The translations under genes were made by a program, and so were the position numbers. 64,000 bases of DNA from Mesostigma viride (taxonomy: Eukaryota > Streptophyta > Mesostigmatophyceae > Mesostigmatales > Mesostigmataceae). Below are positions 44,294 through 55,174 of the stretch, in pieces (positions within the stretch are counted from its first letter, which is position 1; the number at the start of each line of letters is the position of its first letter). Under the pieces are notes generated by a model, which saw only the letters and a program-made list of their open reading frames with translations, did not search any database and had not been told where the DNA came from. The DNA is taken from the NCBI GenBank assembly GCA_009746045.1, contig RPFO01000026.1:791446-855445 (forward strand), given 5' to 3'.

Positions 44294-47258
44294 ATGCTCG
44301 CAGGCACTGTGGAATATATGTGCGACTTTCTTGAGGTGGCGGTACTTCAAATTCTCTATGTCAGGGGGCTGTACCCTCGAGGTGCGTGGTGAACAGCGTG
44401 CACTCCTGTTCAGTGCAGGAAACTTCAGGGCACGCTGACTGAAATCTTTTGTCGCAACGCCCGTCCTCTGCGTGACATCTTGCAAGATGATTAAAGCAGG
44501 TAGATGCTGCGTCTATTATATGCTCACCTGCAGTTTATGCGCACATGGTCATCTCCTAACGTCTGCTCCTCTTCTAATGTATGCTCATCTGCTAATGTCT
44601 GCTTCTCTACTGTACGCAGAGCTCTTCCAGCGACGGAAAAAGTACGGTGTCCCCGTTCAGCAGTCACGTCATCCTCTTTTGTCCGAATACGTGCGAGATG
44701 CCACGGCACACCTGCGAGACCCCTTGGAAAAGGTAGGCAAGTTGTGGCCAACTTAACATCACGTGCACAGATTCATGTGCATGGCTGCTTAGTTTAATTA
44801 TCACTTTCAACCAGGCAGTCATTCCCATCTATCAAGCACTTGGTTTTAATTCTCTGGACACGATTTGATGTTTTGGGGCAGTGGCAGCCTAAACCTACGA
44901 GTCACCTTCATCGCCTGGTCTTCGGTCCACTTGTAAAGAGATGCATATGGGACTGGGCCATCGCGGCTAGAGATGGTGATGTGCCTGGCTACTGCTCACT
45001 TACAACAAGCACGGGCGGAGCTTGGCCATCGCTGGCACGGTCAATTACGATGCGTCACTCTTAAAGTGCATAATCAATCCCAACACGTCAAAATGCATAA
45101 ACAATTACAATTCATCTAATCCATAAGCCATCACAAGGCGTTGAATGCAAAATAAAGAGCCTAAATCTATATCAATGGGCCATTAAGGCATTAACCAATC
45201 ATACAGTAACTGGTCACGCTGCATGCACTGTACCTTCTTCAGTTCTCCCCAACGAGTCCGTCTACAATAAATTCCCTGGTTCCTGAGACGGCGTTTGACC
45301 ATTGGTTACGTGCAGGGACTGGTCCAGAAAGTGGCGGTCCTGCTCTACAAGGAGGAGGCTGTGGGGCGCGTGCCAGTGGAGCGTTTTGTCTTCTACCTCT
45401 CGGTGCGCCATCACCCGATATAAATGTCATCTCTTTCCCGATAAGTGGTTTTATAAGTGGTTTTTATTCCCTCGAGGCATTCGTCCGGTCCGTGCCCCCC
45501 ACAACATGGAGCACCGCGACGGGCCTTGGTGGAAAAGGGAGGAAGGGAAGAAGAGGGGAGGGGGCCCGAAGAAGAGGTGGAGGGGGCCTGGTGTTGACAT
45601 AGCCCACTTGTCTGCACGCCTAAGAGCAGCTGCTTGTAGGCTTTTGGTTTACTTGGAATCTTGGGGGCGCGTGCATGGGAAATCCTCTCATTCATGGGGG
45701 AAAGCCAGAGTGCCCAAGTGCGTCGCAGGCGGCGATTTCGACCCCCCGTTTATGCCAAGAAAGGATAGCAGTAGTAAAGGATGGATGGTACACGATGGTT
45801 GGTGGTCCTGCTCCCTTCGCCATTGTAAATGGTTCGAAGGCATTTCTTTAAAATATGCCTCCTGGCCTCGCAACTTTGGCCACTGAATCTAATGTATTTT
45901 GACTGCATTCTACGTGACATGAGCCAATTCAAATCGACTGCGTCCAACGTGACGTGATCTTAATGGAGGGATCGAGAACGACCGATGGATTGGTGGACCC
46001 CTCTCACTCGTCTCACCAGCACCATGCATCCCTTCCTCGTTTCCCTTTCCTTTGCCTTTTCCTTTCCTTTCCTTTCGTTTTCTTTTCTTTGTTTCCCTGC
46101 CACATTCGTGTGGCCGACCCGGTGGTCGCCCGTACAGGTGGACGCGGAGCAGCCGCCACCGTCGCTGGGTGACCTGGAGCACAGCCTCAAGGCCTTTTTG
46201 CTCAAGATCGGCATCTGCGACGCCATGATCGCGCCGCTGCCGACAGGTAGGGTCGTTGCCGTCGAGTCGAATAGTACCTACACTATACTACGATGAACTA
46301 CATGTTTAGCATGTGTCACTATTTCATGCTGACCGGTCGGCAGCGGTGGGGAATGTCCTCATGGGATACGCCGTGACCGCGGCACTGCCGGCAGGGATCG
46401 TCGCTCCTCTCACAGGCACGATGCCGGTATGGTTTATATGATGCTGGTTGCTCCCCGCTGCTAGATTCGTCCTGGTATGGGCACACGGAATGATCACAAC
46501 TGGTAGGTATTCCTAGGCGTTGTGGTGCAGCACGAGCCTGGTACGTGGGGCGAGAGACGGTTTGTTCCACACGAGTAATCGGTGTGGGTGGAGGATGTAG
46601 GGTTTGAATTGAGTACTCCATCTTCGGAGCATGTGAGCACGGGACAGGCATGCGGGGAGCGAGGCTTTGCGGGGCCGGCCCCTTGAGGAACATATGGCCT
46701 CTATGGGCACATGTGTGGCAAGATGCGGCTGTTCTCGTTTGAGAGCTCATCCCATGGTGGCAGAAACATAATTCTTACTGGCCTGAGTGGAAACAGGATC
46801 TTCAGTGCATGTATAGGCTTATCGTCACGATTTGGCTTCCGGTGGGAAAACCTTTGAACGAATCTTCGCTTTGCGAGGGTGGGCCCTGGGGGGGTCAGGT
46901 TTGCCAAAAAGAACTCCATTATTAGCCATGACAGAAGACAAGTTATGAATAGATTACCCTAGCCATGGCGTGAGACGACCAGTTCTTGCGAAGAGTTTGC
47001 GATGAACTGAAATGGCATGTGTCTGATACTGCTGGGTGGCATGCGCGTGTGGTGGGAACGCCTTGGTGTCGCCCGTCCCTGGCAGGCTGCCGGTGGGAGC
47101 TGGTTACGTATGTCCATGACAGGGAAGTGCCTGGGACCGAGTCCTTTTGGGCTGAGGCGGAGAAGGCAGACATCCCGGATGTAACGAAAACAATCATCCC
47201 GCTGAAATCGATGGAAACCCCGGCGGTTCGGATGCAACTGGTGGTGGAGCAAGCCTAG
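44294..47258 (+). CDS. REV7: REV7 / MAD2L2, HORMA-domain subunit of DNA polymerase zeta
   Basis: REV7 is the HORMA adaptor that links REV3 and REV1 in translesion synthesis and takes part in other closure-motif complexes. Five exons give 189 residues (human 211), with all GT-AG junctions in phase: 44294-44381, 44620-44732, 45316-45402, 46138-46246 and 47086-47258 (TAG). Matches to the human protein run end to end: CDFLEVAVLQILYVRGLYP, ELFQRRKKYGVPVQQSRHP, VPVERFVFYLS, LKAFLLKIGICDA, WELVTYVHDREV and the seat-belt end IIPLKSMETPAVRMQLVVE. The N-terminus is shorter than in animals. The ATG at 44294 is in frame directly ahead of the conserved helix, so I chose it. The introns of 0.7-0.8 kb before exons 4 and 5 hold nothing recognised. 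Confidence 0.95.
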
Positions 47259-47554
47259 GCATAGGCGGTGCGTGCCTGTGGCATGTACCGTGTGCGTAGG
47301 GATGTGTAACAGTCTAGCGGGCGTCAAGTGAGGAATCAGGGTGCCGGCCGCTTCAGTGCGTGCTGTTCGTTTGTTCATGCAATCATCACGCGCCTCCCCT
47401 TCTCTGATCGGAGAGCTGCGGTGGAGTACAAACTGTAGGTAAGTTTTCCCCGCCCGCTGTACAATAAGATGTGACGATGTACAATTATAAGTGGGCAGGG
47501 ATCGCAGCGTTCCCGCATCACGTACGTGGAAGGCAAGACAAGACACATTCCTAT

Positions 47555-48000
47555 TATTGTATTCCTTGAGAATGATAAGTTACGGAGGTGGCGCGGCCCT
47601 TGGCTCTTAGCCACGTGGCTGGGGCCTCCCTCACGGCAGGTTACACAGCGGACCGGGCGGAGCGGGCCAAGCTCTTGGCCTACGGCGACGTCGGGCACCA
47701 TCGTGTGGTGCCCTTTGTCCTGGAGGAGTTTGGGGCCATGGGGCCCCTGACCTCCGCCTTCTTCAAGGAGTGTTGTCGGCTCCGGGAGGACCGGCTGGAC
47801 CTGGAGGGCCATGCAGCGGGCCCCTTGGTCGGCGCGGACCTGGACGTCATATTGGCGTCAGCGCTTGTCGGTGGCGCTGACTCGGGCCATGGCTGACATC
47901 ATGCTCCGCCGTACGCGGGCTGATTTTGCGGTGCAGCAGGGCTATTTGGTTCCTCCCGTTAGGAGTTTCCATTGGTCTTATCGTAGTATAGAGCTTTGAC
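47555..48000 (+). mobile_element. LINE family A-related fragment, divergent
   Basis: Encodes VVPFVLEEFGAMGPLTSAFF, REDRLDLEGHAAG and, after a frame change, RRTRADFAVQQG. This is the same C-terminal domain as family A but clearly diverged. A 3'-terminus-like word (CCTTGAGAATGATAAGTTACGGAGGTG) precedes it in the opposite sense, so two pieces may be joined here. Confidence 0.65.
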
Positions 48001-48250
48001 ATGGCTCTGTATATAGGTTTATAGCTGGGCGTTTGCTTTGGTTTGAGTGATTTCACTCTGCTGTAAGTAATTATATTTTTAATATATATATTCATCAATT
48101 GATTTTTAATATTGATTTTTAATATATATACATTCAATTGAGAATGATAGATTATATATATTTGACTTGTTGGCTTTGTTTATTTTTACGTGGGTGCCTT
48201 TACTCTGATGTAAGTAATTATCAAAGAGACAACCAATTATATTTCTTAAT
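48001..48250. other. A/T-rich spacer with TTTTAATATATA words
   Basis: Contains repeated TTTTTAATATATAxATTCA words (about 48075-48135 and 48243-48260) of the type that marks family A 3' ends, with a duplicated GATGTAAGTAATTAT-type word. No gene seen. Confidence 0.5.
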
Positions 48251-48251
48251 A

Positions 48252-48578
48252 TATATTCATCGAGAATGATAAATTACGGAGGTGAGATGGGCATACAACA
48301 TAAGGAAAACCCCGAAAAGAAGAAGAACCCAGGAGAAATTAATAGGAATCTGACACGGACATCCAAGGATCACGCCATCTGCACAAGGTACAACTAACTA
48401 CATCACAAAACTACGACACGCGCAGCAACAGCGCTGCCGGCCCACTATGCAGGCCTGGGAGGGATCTAGACCGCATGGGTCGCGACAAAGTCGGCCCGGG
48501 TGCGGCGGAATAACACATCAGCCACGGTGCGAGTGAGGGCGAGGGCCGGACAGGCGCTGCCGCCAATACACATCAGTC
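48252..48578 (-). mobile_element. LINE family A, 3'-end copy
   Basis: Reads on the minus strand from the coding end (TRADFVATHAV-type codons, near 48480-48510) through the 3' UTR to the terminus GAGAATGATAAATTACGGAG. It is truncated upstream of about 48575. Confidence 0.75.
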
Positions 48579-48811
48579 CGGCGCCGCGCCTTGCACACCC
48601 CGGTAATTCCCCCGCGAAAGTTGACGAAATTCGGTGCGCGCGTGCAATGTTGACTGAAATTCGGTGTGCACGGCTATGGTGACGCGAAAATTTATTGCGA
48701 GCTGATTACGCAACCATTTTGGACGTTATTTCGCTTGTTCGGACGTTGATTACATAAGGAAAAGTATCGTACATTAAAAAACCTGAAAAACAGTTTCTTT
48801 TTTTTCTGCAG

Positions 48812-49262
48812 CGAGGGCACGTGGGCAGCAGGCGGGCGTTTTGCACACCAACCGGCCCGACCCGTGTGTGTGCAAGGTAAAACACAGACAGGAAAAACAT
48901 GCTCTCGGCTGTCATGAACACATTCTACCAGTTCCTAACATCATTTCAAAGAAACCCAACGATGGATTTCCCTTAATTTTGCGTTTCCGATTTTTACGCC
49001 CCTTCCGCGAAAAAGTGAGAATTATAGGAGCGCTGACAGGGGCAACACTGCATGTCGTGCTTTTAATCGCTTTTACGTCTTTTCTTGCAGCTATATGACT
49101 TCCCTTGGGCGCAGCAACATCGCCCGGTGTTTATCCTGCGGGCGGGGCTTGCTGGCCCCGTCCGGAGTGTGCTCGGGGTGCGGGAAAAACCACAGCTACT
49201 GGTTTATAACGTCGACAACCCCCCATTTTCTGGTCATTAACCGGCGTATTCTTGTGGTTTAA
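48812..49262 (+). CDS. Zinc-ribbon candidate, two 3' exons
   Basis: A tentative model with exons 48812-48876 and 49091-49262. The first acceptor is TTTTTTTCTGCAG, the donor is AAG|GTAAAA, and the second acceptor is TTTCTTGCAG; the phases agree (2). The second exon carries CLSCGRGLLAPSGVCSGCGK followed by NHSYWF, that is CxxC-x10-CxxC, a typical zinc-ribbon spacing, and ends in TAA. If translation started at the ATG at 49095 it would be a 55-residue protein. I do not recognise the family, and no upstream exon with a start codon was found. Nearby family A debris suggests that the 5' part may have been lost. Confidence 0.35.
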
Positions 49263-49576
49263 GCTTCCGGCGACGGGCGAAAAGAGCTCTTACCATGACG
49301 GCATGCTCTGGGGAGGCGTTCCGAGAAGGACTGGGGCGGGCAGGCAAATTTACACGCGACAGTGCCCGCACGTCGCCTGCGCACCCCGGCGTACAAGGCA
49401 AAGCGCAGTGTTTCCCTCCTGGACGGCCCATCGCTGCCTTTGCCGGGCGGCATGTTGGGGAGGCGGCTCCTTCTTCCTTTCTTACCGCCCGTTTCATAGT
49501 TCATACCCCGTGAGTTTCCCAACGGAGGCGTGTTAATGATGAGCGGCTGCATGCATGAATGAACGGGTGTATGAAT

Positions 49577-51626
49577 GAGGGAGGGGGGGGGGAGGAGGGA
49601 GGGAGGGAGGAGGGAGGGAGGGAGGGAGGGAGGGAGGGAGGGAGGGAGGAGGGAGGGAGGGAGGGAGGGAGGGAGGGAGGGAGGGAGGGAGGGAGGAGGG
49701 AGGAGGGAGGGAGGGAGGGAGGAGGGAGGGAGGGAGGGAGGAGGGAGGGAGGAGGGAGGGAGGGAGGGAGGGAGGGAGGGAGGGAGGGAGGGAGGGAGGG
49801 AGGGAGGGAGGGAGGGAGGGAGGGAGGGAGGGAGGGAGGGAGGGAGGAGGGAGGGAGGGAGGGAGGGAGGGAGGGAGGGAGGGAGGGAGGGAGGGAGGGA
49901 GGGAGGGAGGGAGGGAGGGAGGAGGGAGGGAGGGAGGGAGGGAGGGAGGGAGGGAGGGAGGGAGGGAGGGAGGGAGGGAGGGAGGGAGGGAGGAGGGAGG
50001 GAGGGAGGGAGGGAGGGAGGGAGGGAGGGAGGGAGGGAGGGAGGAGGGAGGGAGGGAGGGAGGAGGGAGGGAGGGAGGGAGGGAGGGAGGAGGGAGGGAG
50101 GGAGGGAGGGAGGAGAGGAGGGAGGGAGGGAGGAGAGGGAGGGAGGGAGGGAGGGAGGGAGGGAGGAGGGAGGGAGGGAGGGAGGGAGGGAGGGAGGGAG
50201 GGAGGGAGGGAGGGAGGGAGGGAGGGAGGGAGGGAGGGAGGGAGGAGGAGGGAGGGAGGGAGGGAGGGAGGGAGGGAGGGAGGGAGGGAGGGAGGGAGGG
50301 AGGAGGGAGGGAGGGAGGGAGGGAGGGAGGGAGGGAGGGAGGGAGGGAGGGAGGGAGGAGGGAGGGAGGGAGGGAGGGAGGGAGGGAGGGAGGGAGGGAG
50401 GGAGGGAGGGAGGGAGGGAGGGAGGAGGAGGGAGGGAGGGAGGGAGGAGGAGGGAGGGAGGGAGGGAGGGAGGGAGGGAGGGAGGGAGGAGGGAGGGAGG
50501 AGGGAGGGAGGGAGGGACGGACGGACGGACGGACGGAGGACGGACGGACGGACGGACGGACGGACGGACGACGGACGGACGGACGGACGGACGGACGGAC
50601 GGACGGACGGACGGACGGACGGACGGACGGACGGACGGACGACGGACGGACGGACGGACGGACGGACGGACGGACGACGGACGGACGGACGGACGGACGG
50701 ACGGACGGACGGAGGGAGGGAGGGAGGGAGGGAGGGAGGGAGGAGGGAGGAGGGAGGGAGGGAGGGAGGGAGGGAGGAGGAGGGAGGAGGGAGGGAGGGA
50801 GGGAGGGAGGGAGGGAGGGAGGGAGGGAGGAGGAGGGAGGGAGGGAGGGAGGGAGGAGGGAGGAGGGAGGGAGGGAGGGAGGGAGGGAGGGAGGGAGGGA
50901 GGAGGGAGGGAGGAGGGAGGAGGGAGGGAGGGAGGAGGGAGGGAGGGAGGAGGAGGAGGAGGAGGGAGGAGGGACGGAGGAGGGAGGAGGAGGGACGGAG
51001 GAGGGAGGGAGGGAGGGAGGGAGGGAGGGAGGAGGGAGGGAGGGAGGGAGGGAGGGAGGAGGGAGGGAGGGAGGGAGGGAGGAGGGAGGGAGGGAGGGAG
51101 GGAGGGAGGGAGGGAGGGAGGAGGGAGGGAGGAGGGAGGGAGGGAGGGAGGGAGGGAGGGAGGGAGGGAGGGAGGGAGGGAGGAGGGAGGGAGGGAGGGA
51201 GGGAGGAGGGAGGGAGGGAGGGAGAGGGAGGGAGGGAGGAGGGAGGAGGGAGGGAGGGAGGGAGGGAGGGAGGGAGGGAGGGAGGGAGGGAGGGAGGGAG
51301 GGACGGAGGGACGGAGGGAGGAGGAGGACGGAGGAGGGACGGAGGGAGGACGGAGGAGGACGGAGGAGGGAGGAGGGAGGGAGGGAGGGAGGGAGGGAGG
51401 GAGGGAGGGAGGGAGGGAGGGAGGGAGGGAGGGAGGGAGGGAGGGAGGGAGGGAGGGAGGGAGGGAGGGAGGGAGGGAGGGAGGGAGGGAGGGAGGGAGG
51501 AGGGAGGGAGGGAGGGAGGGAGGAGGGAGGGAGGGAGGGAGGGAGGGAGGGAGGGAGGGAGGGAGGGAGGGAGGGAGGGAGGGAGGGAGGGAGGGAGGGA
51601 GGGAGGGAGGGAGGGAGGGAGGGAGG
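49577..51626. repeat. 2-kb polypurine GGGA array with GGAC block
   Basis: GGGA tetramers broken by single GGA trimers fill 2 kb. Positions 49577-50517 contain only G and A (941 bases). A GGAC block (about 50514-50712) and scattered GGAC units further right are the main interruptions. Such mirror-like polypurine DNA can form triplexes (H-DNA). Long EGGR- or PPSL-type ORFs are artefacts. The array is followed by GTGC tetramers (51634-51672) and GT dinucleotides (51757-51783). Confidence 0.97.
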
Positions 51627-51633
51627 GTATGAC

Positions 51634-51673
<40 letters not shown>

Positions 51674-51919
51674 TGTGTGCGTGCCTACGTGTATGCATGG
51701 GTGGGTGGATACATGTGTACGTGGGTGTGTGTGGGTGGGTGGGTAAGGGATCGACGTGTGTGTGTGTATGTGTGTGTGTGTGTGCTTCTCTCCTTAGGCG
51801 TTGGAGCACACGCATGCACTGGAGGAAGGGGGTGATGAAAACCCAGACCAACTGTCGCACCCTTGGTCCCCTCCACCTTCACCAAGCGTAAGGCCAAGCG
51901 TGCCATGGGGGTAGGGTAG

Positions 51920-52069
51920 CTGACGCAAGTCACCAACGTCAGGGTGCTCACCAGGCTGGTGGATGAGAAGATGGGGGGCAGGCCCCTGTCAGATGCAGAG
52001 AAGAAGAAAAGGAAAAGGATGCAGGGCCGTGAGAACGTGCCCCCGGGTGTGGCATTAGCCACTATATAG
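51920..52069 (+). other. Short Lys/Arg-rich open frame
   Basis: A 49-codon open frame contains VRVLTRLVDEKMGGRPLSDA then EKKKRKRMQGRENVP and ends in TAG. The same frame upstream (51855-51915: PLVPSTFTKRKAKRAMG) is open too, separated only by TAG at 51917. This looks like the degraded basic tail of some nuclear or retroelement protein. Not recognised. Confidence 0.3.
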
Positions 52070-52129
52070 CTAGCTAGCTGGCTAGAGCTGTGTTATTAAT
52101 GCATTGTACTATAGGCATGTGCCCCCAAG

Positions 52130-52830
52130 TATGCCTTCCTGCATTGTAAATATGATGCATAATGTAATGATGTGTTGTTTGGAACCTTCTGTACACCAAG
52201 GTGGAATGATTGCCATGAAGAACAATAGAAAGCTGCTTTTTCTGTGGTATTTATGCTAGCATCTGTCACCAATTTGTTATCCAACCAGCCTGAAGCTTTG
52301 TGGGCAGGCTGCATGGGATGTGTTTCGAACATGTGCCAAGTTCCAGGCCCAACTGAGTTCATTTGATGTCATTATATATGCAAATGTGTGATGAAACCCT
52401 TGGAAAACCCTGAAAAACTGCATTTTTGTGGTGTTTATGCTAGCATCTGTCACCAATTTGTCATCCAACCAGCCTGAAACTTTGTGGGCATGCTGCATGG
52501 GATGTGTTTAGAACATATGCAAAGTTCCACGCCCAACTGAGTTCATTTGGTGTCATTATATATGCATATGTGTGATGAAACCCTTGGAAAACCCTGAAAA
52601 ACTGCATTTTGGGGTATTTATGCTAGCATCTGTCACCATTTTGTGATCCAACCAGCCTGAAACTTTGTGGGCATGCTGCATGGGATGTGTTTATAACATG
52701 TGCAAAGTTCCAGGCCCAACTGAGTTCATTTGATGTCATTATATACGCATACATGCCAGAAAGTGCTGAAAATTCGGTATTTTTATGCTAGCAAATGTCA
52801 CCATGTTACCATGCTGCCGACTCCCAAAAA
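52130..52830. repeat. 183-bp tandem satellite, about 3.5 copies
   Basis: The landmark TTATGCTAGC recurs at 52251, 52435, 52618 and (shorter unit) 52783. Each unit also contains CATCTGTCACCAATTTGT, CCAACCAGCCTGAAACTTTG, GCATGGGATGTGTTTA and TTCATTTGATGTCATTATAT. Copies differ by a few percent; the last is truncated and more diverged. Confidence 0.9.
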
Positions 52831-52959
52831 ATTATTTGACCACATGCCACCATAAGATATCTGATTAGGCACCTTGGTGCCAAATTTGAGGCCAAACTAA
52901 TCATTAGCCTATCCTAGAATAATTTTCAGGGTGGAAAAATGGCTTTTTGGAATGATGTG

Positions 52960-53695
52960 ATACGAGGACCACGTGCGGGCAGACCACGGGGCGGTCTGAC
53001 CCTCGAGGTCGAGACGGCCGGTCTTCACGGCGCTGGTGCCCAGCACTCGTGGAAAATTAACTCCGCTGTCTTGGGGCCCATGGCCCCGAACTCCTCAAGG
53101 ACAAAGGGGATGACCCGGTGGGGCCCCACATTGGCGTAGGAGGCAAACTTGTCGCGCTCAGCCACAGCGGCAGCAGCGCCGGCATCCACAGCCGCCCAGA
53201 GGATGTGGCGACCGGAGAGCGGCCGAGCCACGGAGACATCGATGAGCAGGTGGCAACCCTGCCCGTCGTAGTCAAGCACGGTAATATTGATGTCGGAGCG
53301 GTGGTTGGGTGGGTAGAGGGCCCGGCCCCATCCGCGTCCTCTCACTTGATGGTGGAGTGGGGAAAGACCGCCCGAACCATGGCACACACCACCCGGAGGA
53401 GAGCGGTATGGAGATATAGGTACTTGACGATATAGGTATTTGACGACTTTGTCGCGACCCATGCGGTCTAGATCCCTCCCAGGCCTGCATGGTGGGCTGG
53501 CAGCGCTGTTGCTGCATGTCGTAGTTTTGTGATGTAGTTAGTTGTACCTTGTGCAGCTGGCGTGATCCTTGGATGTCCGTTTCAGATTTCTATTAATTTC
53601 TCCTGGGTTCTTCTTCTTTTCGGGTTTTTCCTTATGTACATGCATGCCAATCTCACCTCTGTAATTTATCATTCTAAATGAATATATTTGCATGA
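52960..53695. mobile_element. LINE family A copy with inverted 5' part
   Basis: 52962-53435 is family A coding sequence on the minus strand (ITVLDYDGQGCHLLIDVSVA, ASYANVGPHRVIPFVLEEFG, LDLEGQT-equivalent). 53441-53695 is the remaining 3' part on the plus strand (GACTTTGTCGCGACCCATGC, stop, 3' UTR, terminus CATTCTAAATGAATATA). Together they cover one contiguous 3' region with a small gap at the junction, which is the signature of twin priming. Confidence 0.7.
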
Positions 53696-53725
53696 CTTGG
53701 ATATCTGCATGGCACATATATGCAG

Positions 53726-53822
53726 GAGGCAGGCGCGGTGGCAGAAGATTGTCAAGGCTCACACGCCCGACCCTGTGGGCAAGCCCCCTCCCCCCAAGCG
53801 GAGGAGGCGTTTTGACGAGTAG
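53726..53822 (+). other. Possible terminal exon, basic tail
   Basis: After ATATATGCAG, the frame RQARWQKIVKAHTPDPVGK then PPPPKRRRRFDE ends in TAG. The composition (nuclear-localisation-like KRRRR, acidic end) and clean acceptor suggest a real last exon or a retroelement protein end. No upstream partner was identified. Confidence 0.3.
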
Positions 53823-54370
53823 GGCAGTTAGGATTTTTCTAGACTAGGTAGCTTAGCGTTAGGATAGTTCGATTACGCGGCTCTCTCCTTTCCACCACCC
53901 ATCAAGGAACATGTGCTACATGACCTCCCAACGGAGGCATGTTATAATTTAATTTAATTTTTAAGTTTTTAATATATGCAGATTGTGAGTGGTTGACATG
54001 CATGCGCATTTATAGATTATCGATCGTGGTACACTTGTCATATATTACATTGATCTGGGCCTTGCCACGTTCGTTTTGAATAAGCCCGAAACTCGAGCGC
54101 GCTCTGGTCCCGAAATCAATACCAGACCTCCAGCGTAGTTCCGGCTCACGAATCAGTAGCGAATTATTCTGGAAGGTCACTTCCACACTTGTTCCTCGGC
54201 GTCTGTTTACCGGGCCGCCGAAAATATCATGCCGGATCTTTGAATGCCCGATCTGAACAACGTCCCGAACCCACGCCCGCATGACCTGGTAATTATCATT
54301 CCGTACCACAACGTTCGGATCAGGCCAGGTGGCCTTTGCCTGACCAGTTCCGGCAACCTCTTCGAAACCT
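53823..54370. other. Intergenic, no gene supported
   Basis: A minus-strand ORF (54309-54010) contains protein-like stretches (VEVTFQNNSLLIREPELRWR) but no recognised domain or splice context. I leave it uncalled. Confidence 0.4.
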
Positions 54371-54419
54371 GACCTGCACTACCTGCACCAGGGGTTCGAT
54401 GGTGCAGGTAGTGCAGGTC
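54371..54419. repeat. Perfect 20-bp inverted repeat, 9-nt loop
   Basis: GACCTGCACTACCTGCACCA (54371-54390) is exactly complementary to 54400-54419; the loop is GGGGTTCGA. Each arm itself contains a doubled CCTGCAC word. Confidence 0.9.
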
Positions 54420-55174
54420 ATTTTCAGGCATTTTTCAGTCGAAACTCGGTAGTTTCGGTCCACCTGAACACCGAATGTGCAAAGGTCCGGTCCATGTCGC
54501 GCAGAATTTAGTCCGGAACCACCACCTGCACCCCGGATGTGGAAAGGCCCTGAAGATCTGACATCCCATACACGCTTATATTGCCGTACGTGCATTGCGC
54601 ATGCATGCACAAAGGCAAATGTCGTGCCACTGGATACATAGAGAAAATTTGTTAGTAGACTACGTACACTGTAACAACCCTGATCGATACATTATATTTT
54701 CAAGTGAATCCTGGAAATTTTACTATAGCTGTTGTAAGACATTGATTGCATGGTGAAAAATTGTCCAGCCTGCAGCCGATTCTGTGGCAGTAGCATATAC
54801 CTAGATCCGTCTTGAAGTTTGAACTCGTCATCACTACTAATAGCTCACTTGACGAGCCCCTACGTGCTTACCAGATAATAAGCGCCACTGCGCGGGGAAA
54901 ACCACACTGCCCTGGAGATTGACAGCTTGAGGGTAAACATCCCAGCATCATTATAACTAACGCCCGGTGGCTCCGGATGTGGCATCGTGAAACTGTTTTA
55001 AGAAATTACAAGCCCCCCGCCCCCCTAGCTACTTCCTGGCATGTTACTTGAGACAATAATTACACGCCCATCCGCATGAGTGGAAATTCTACTTACCGCT
55101 GGGCCGAGTTCTAAATCGTCAGCTAAAACTCTACCAGCCAAGGGTTACGCCCTCTCAGCGTCCAGGAAGGACTC
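54420..55174. other. Downstream flank of the SET-domain gene, no gene seen
   Basis: Follows the stop codon of the minus-strand SET gene. Related words CCGAATGTGCAAAGGTCCGG / CCGGATGTGGAAAGGCCCTG occur near 54470 and 54533. No gene seen. Confidence 0.5.

Noticed and set aside
49533..51860. ORFs of up to 775 codons (EGGR, PPSL repeats)
   Set aside because: Polypurine repeat artefact, open on both strands alike.
54010..54309. 99-codon minus-strand ORF
   Set aside because: Some protein-like stretches, but no family, no partner exon and no clear start.
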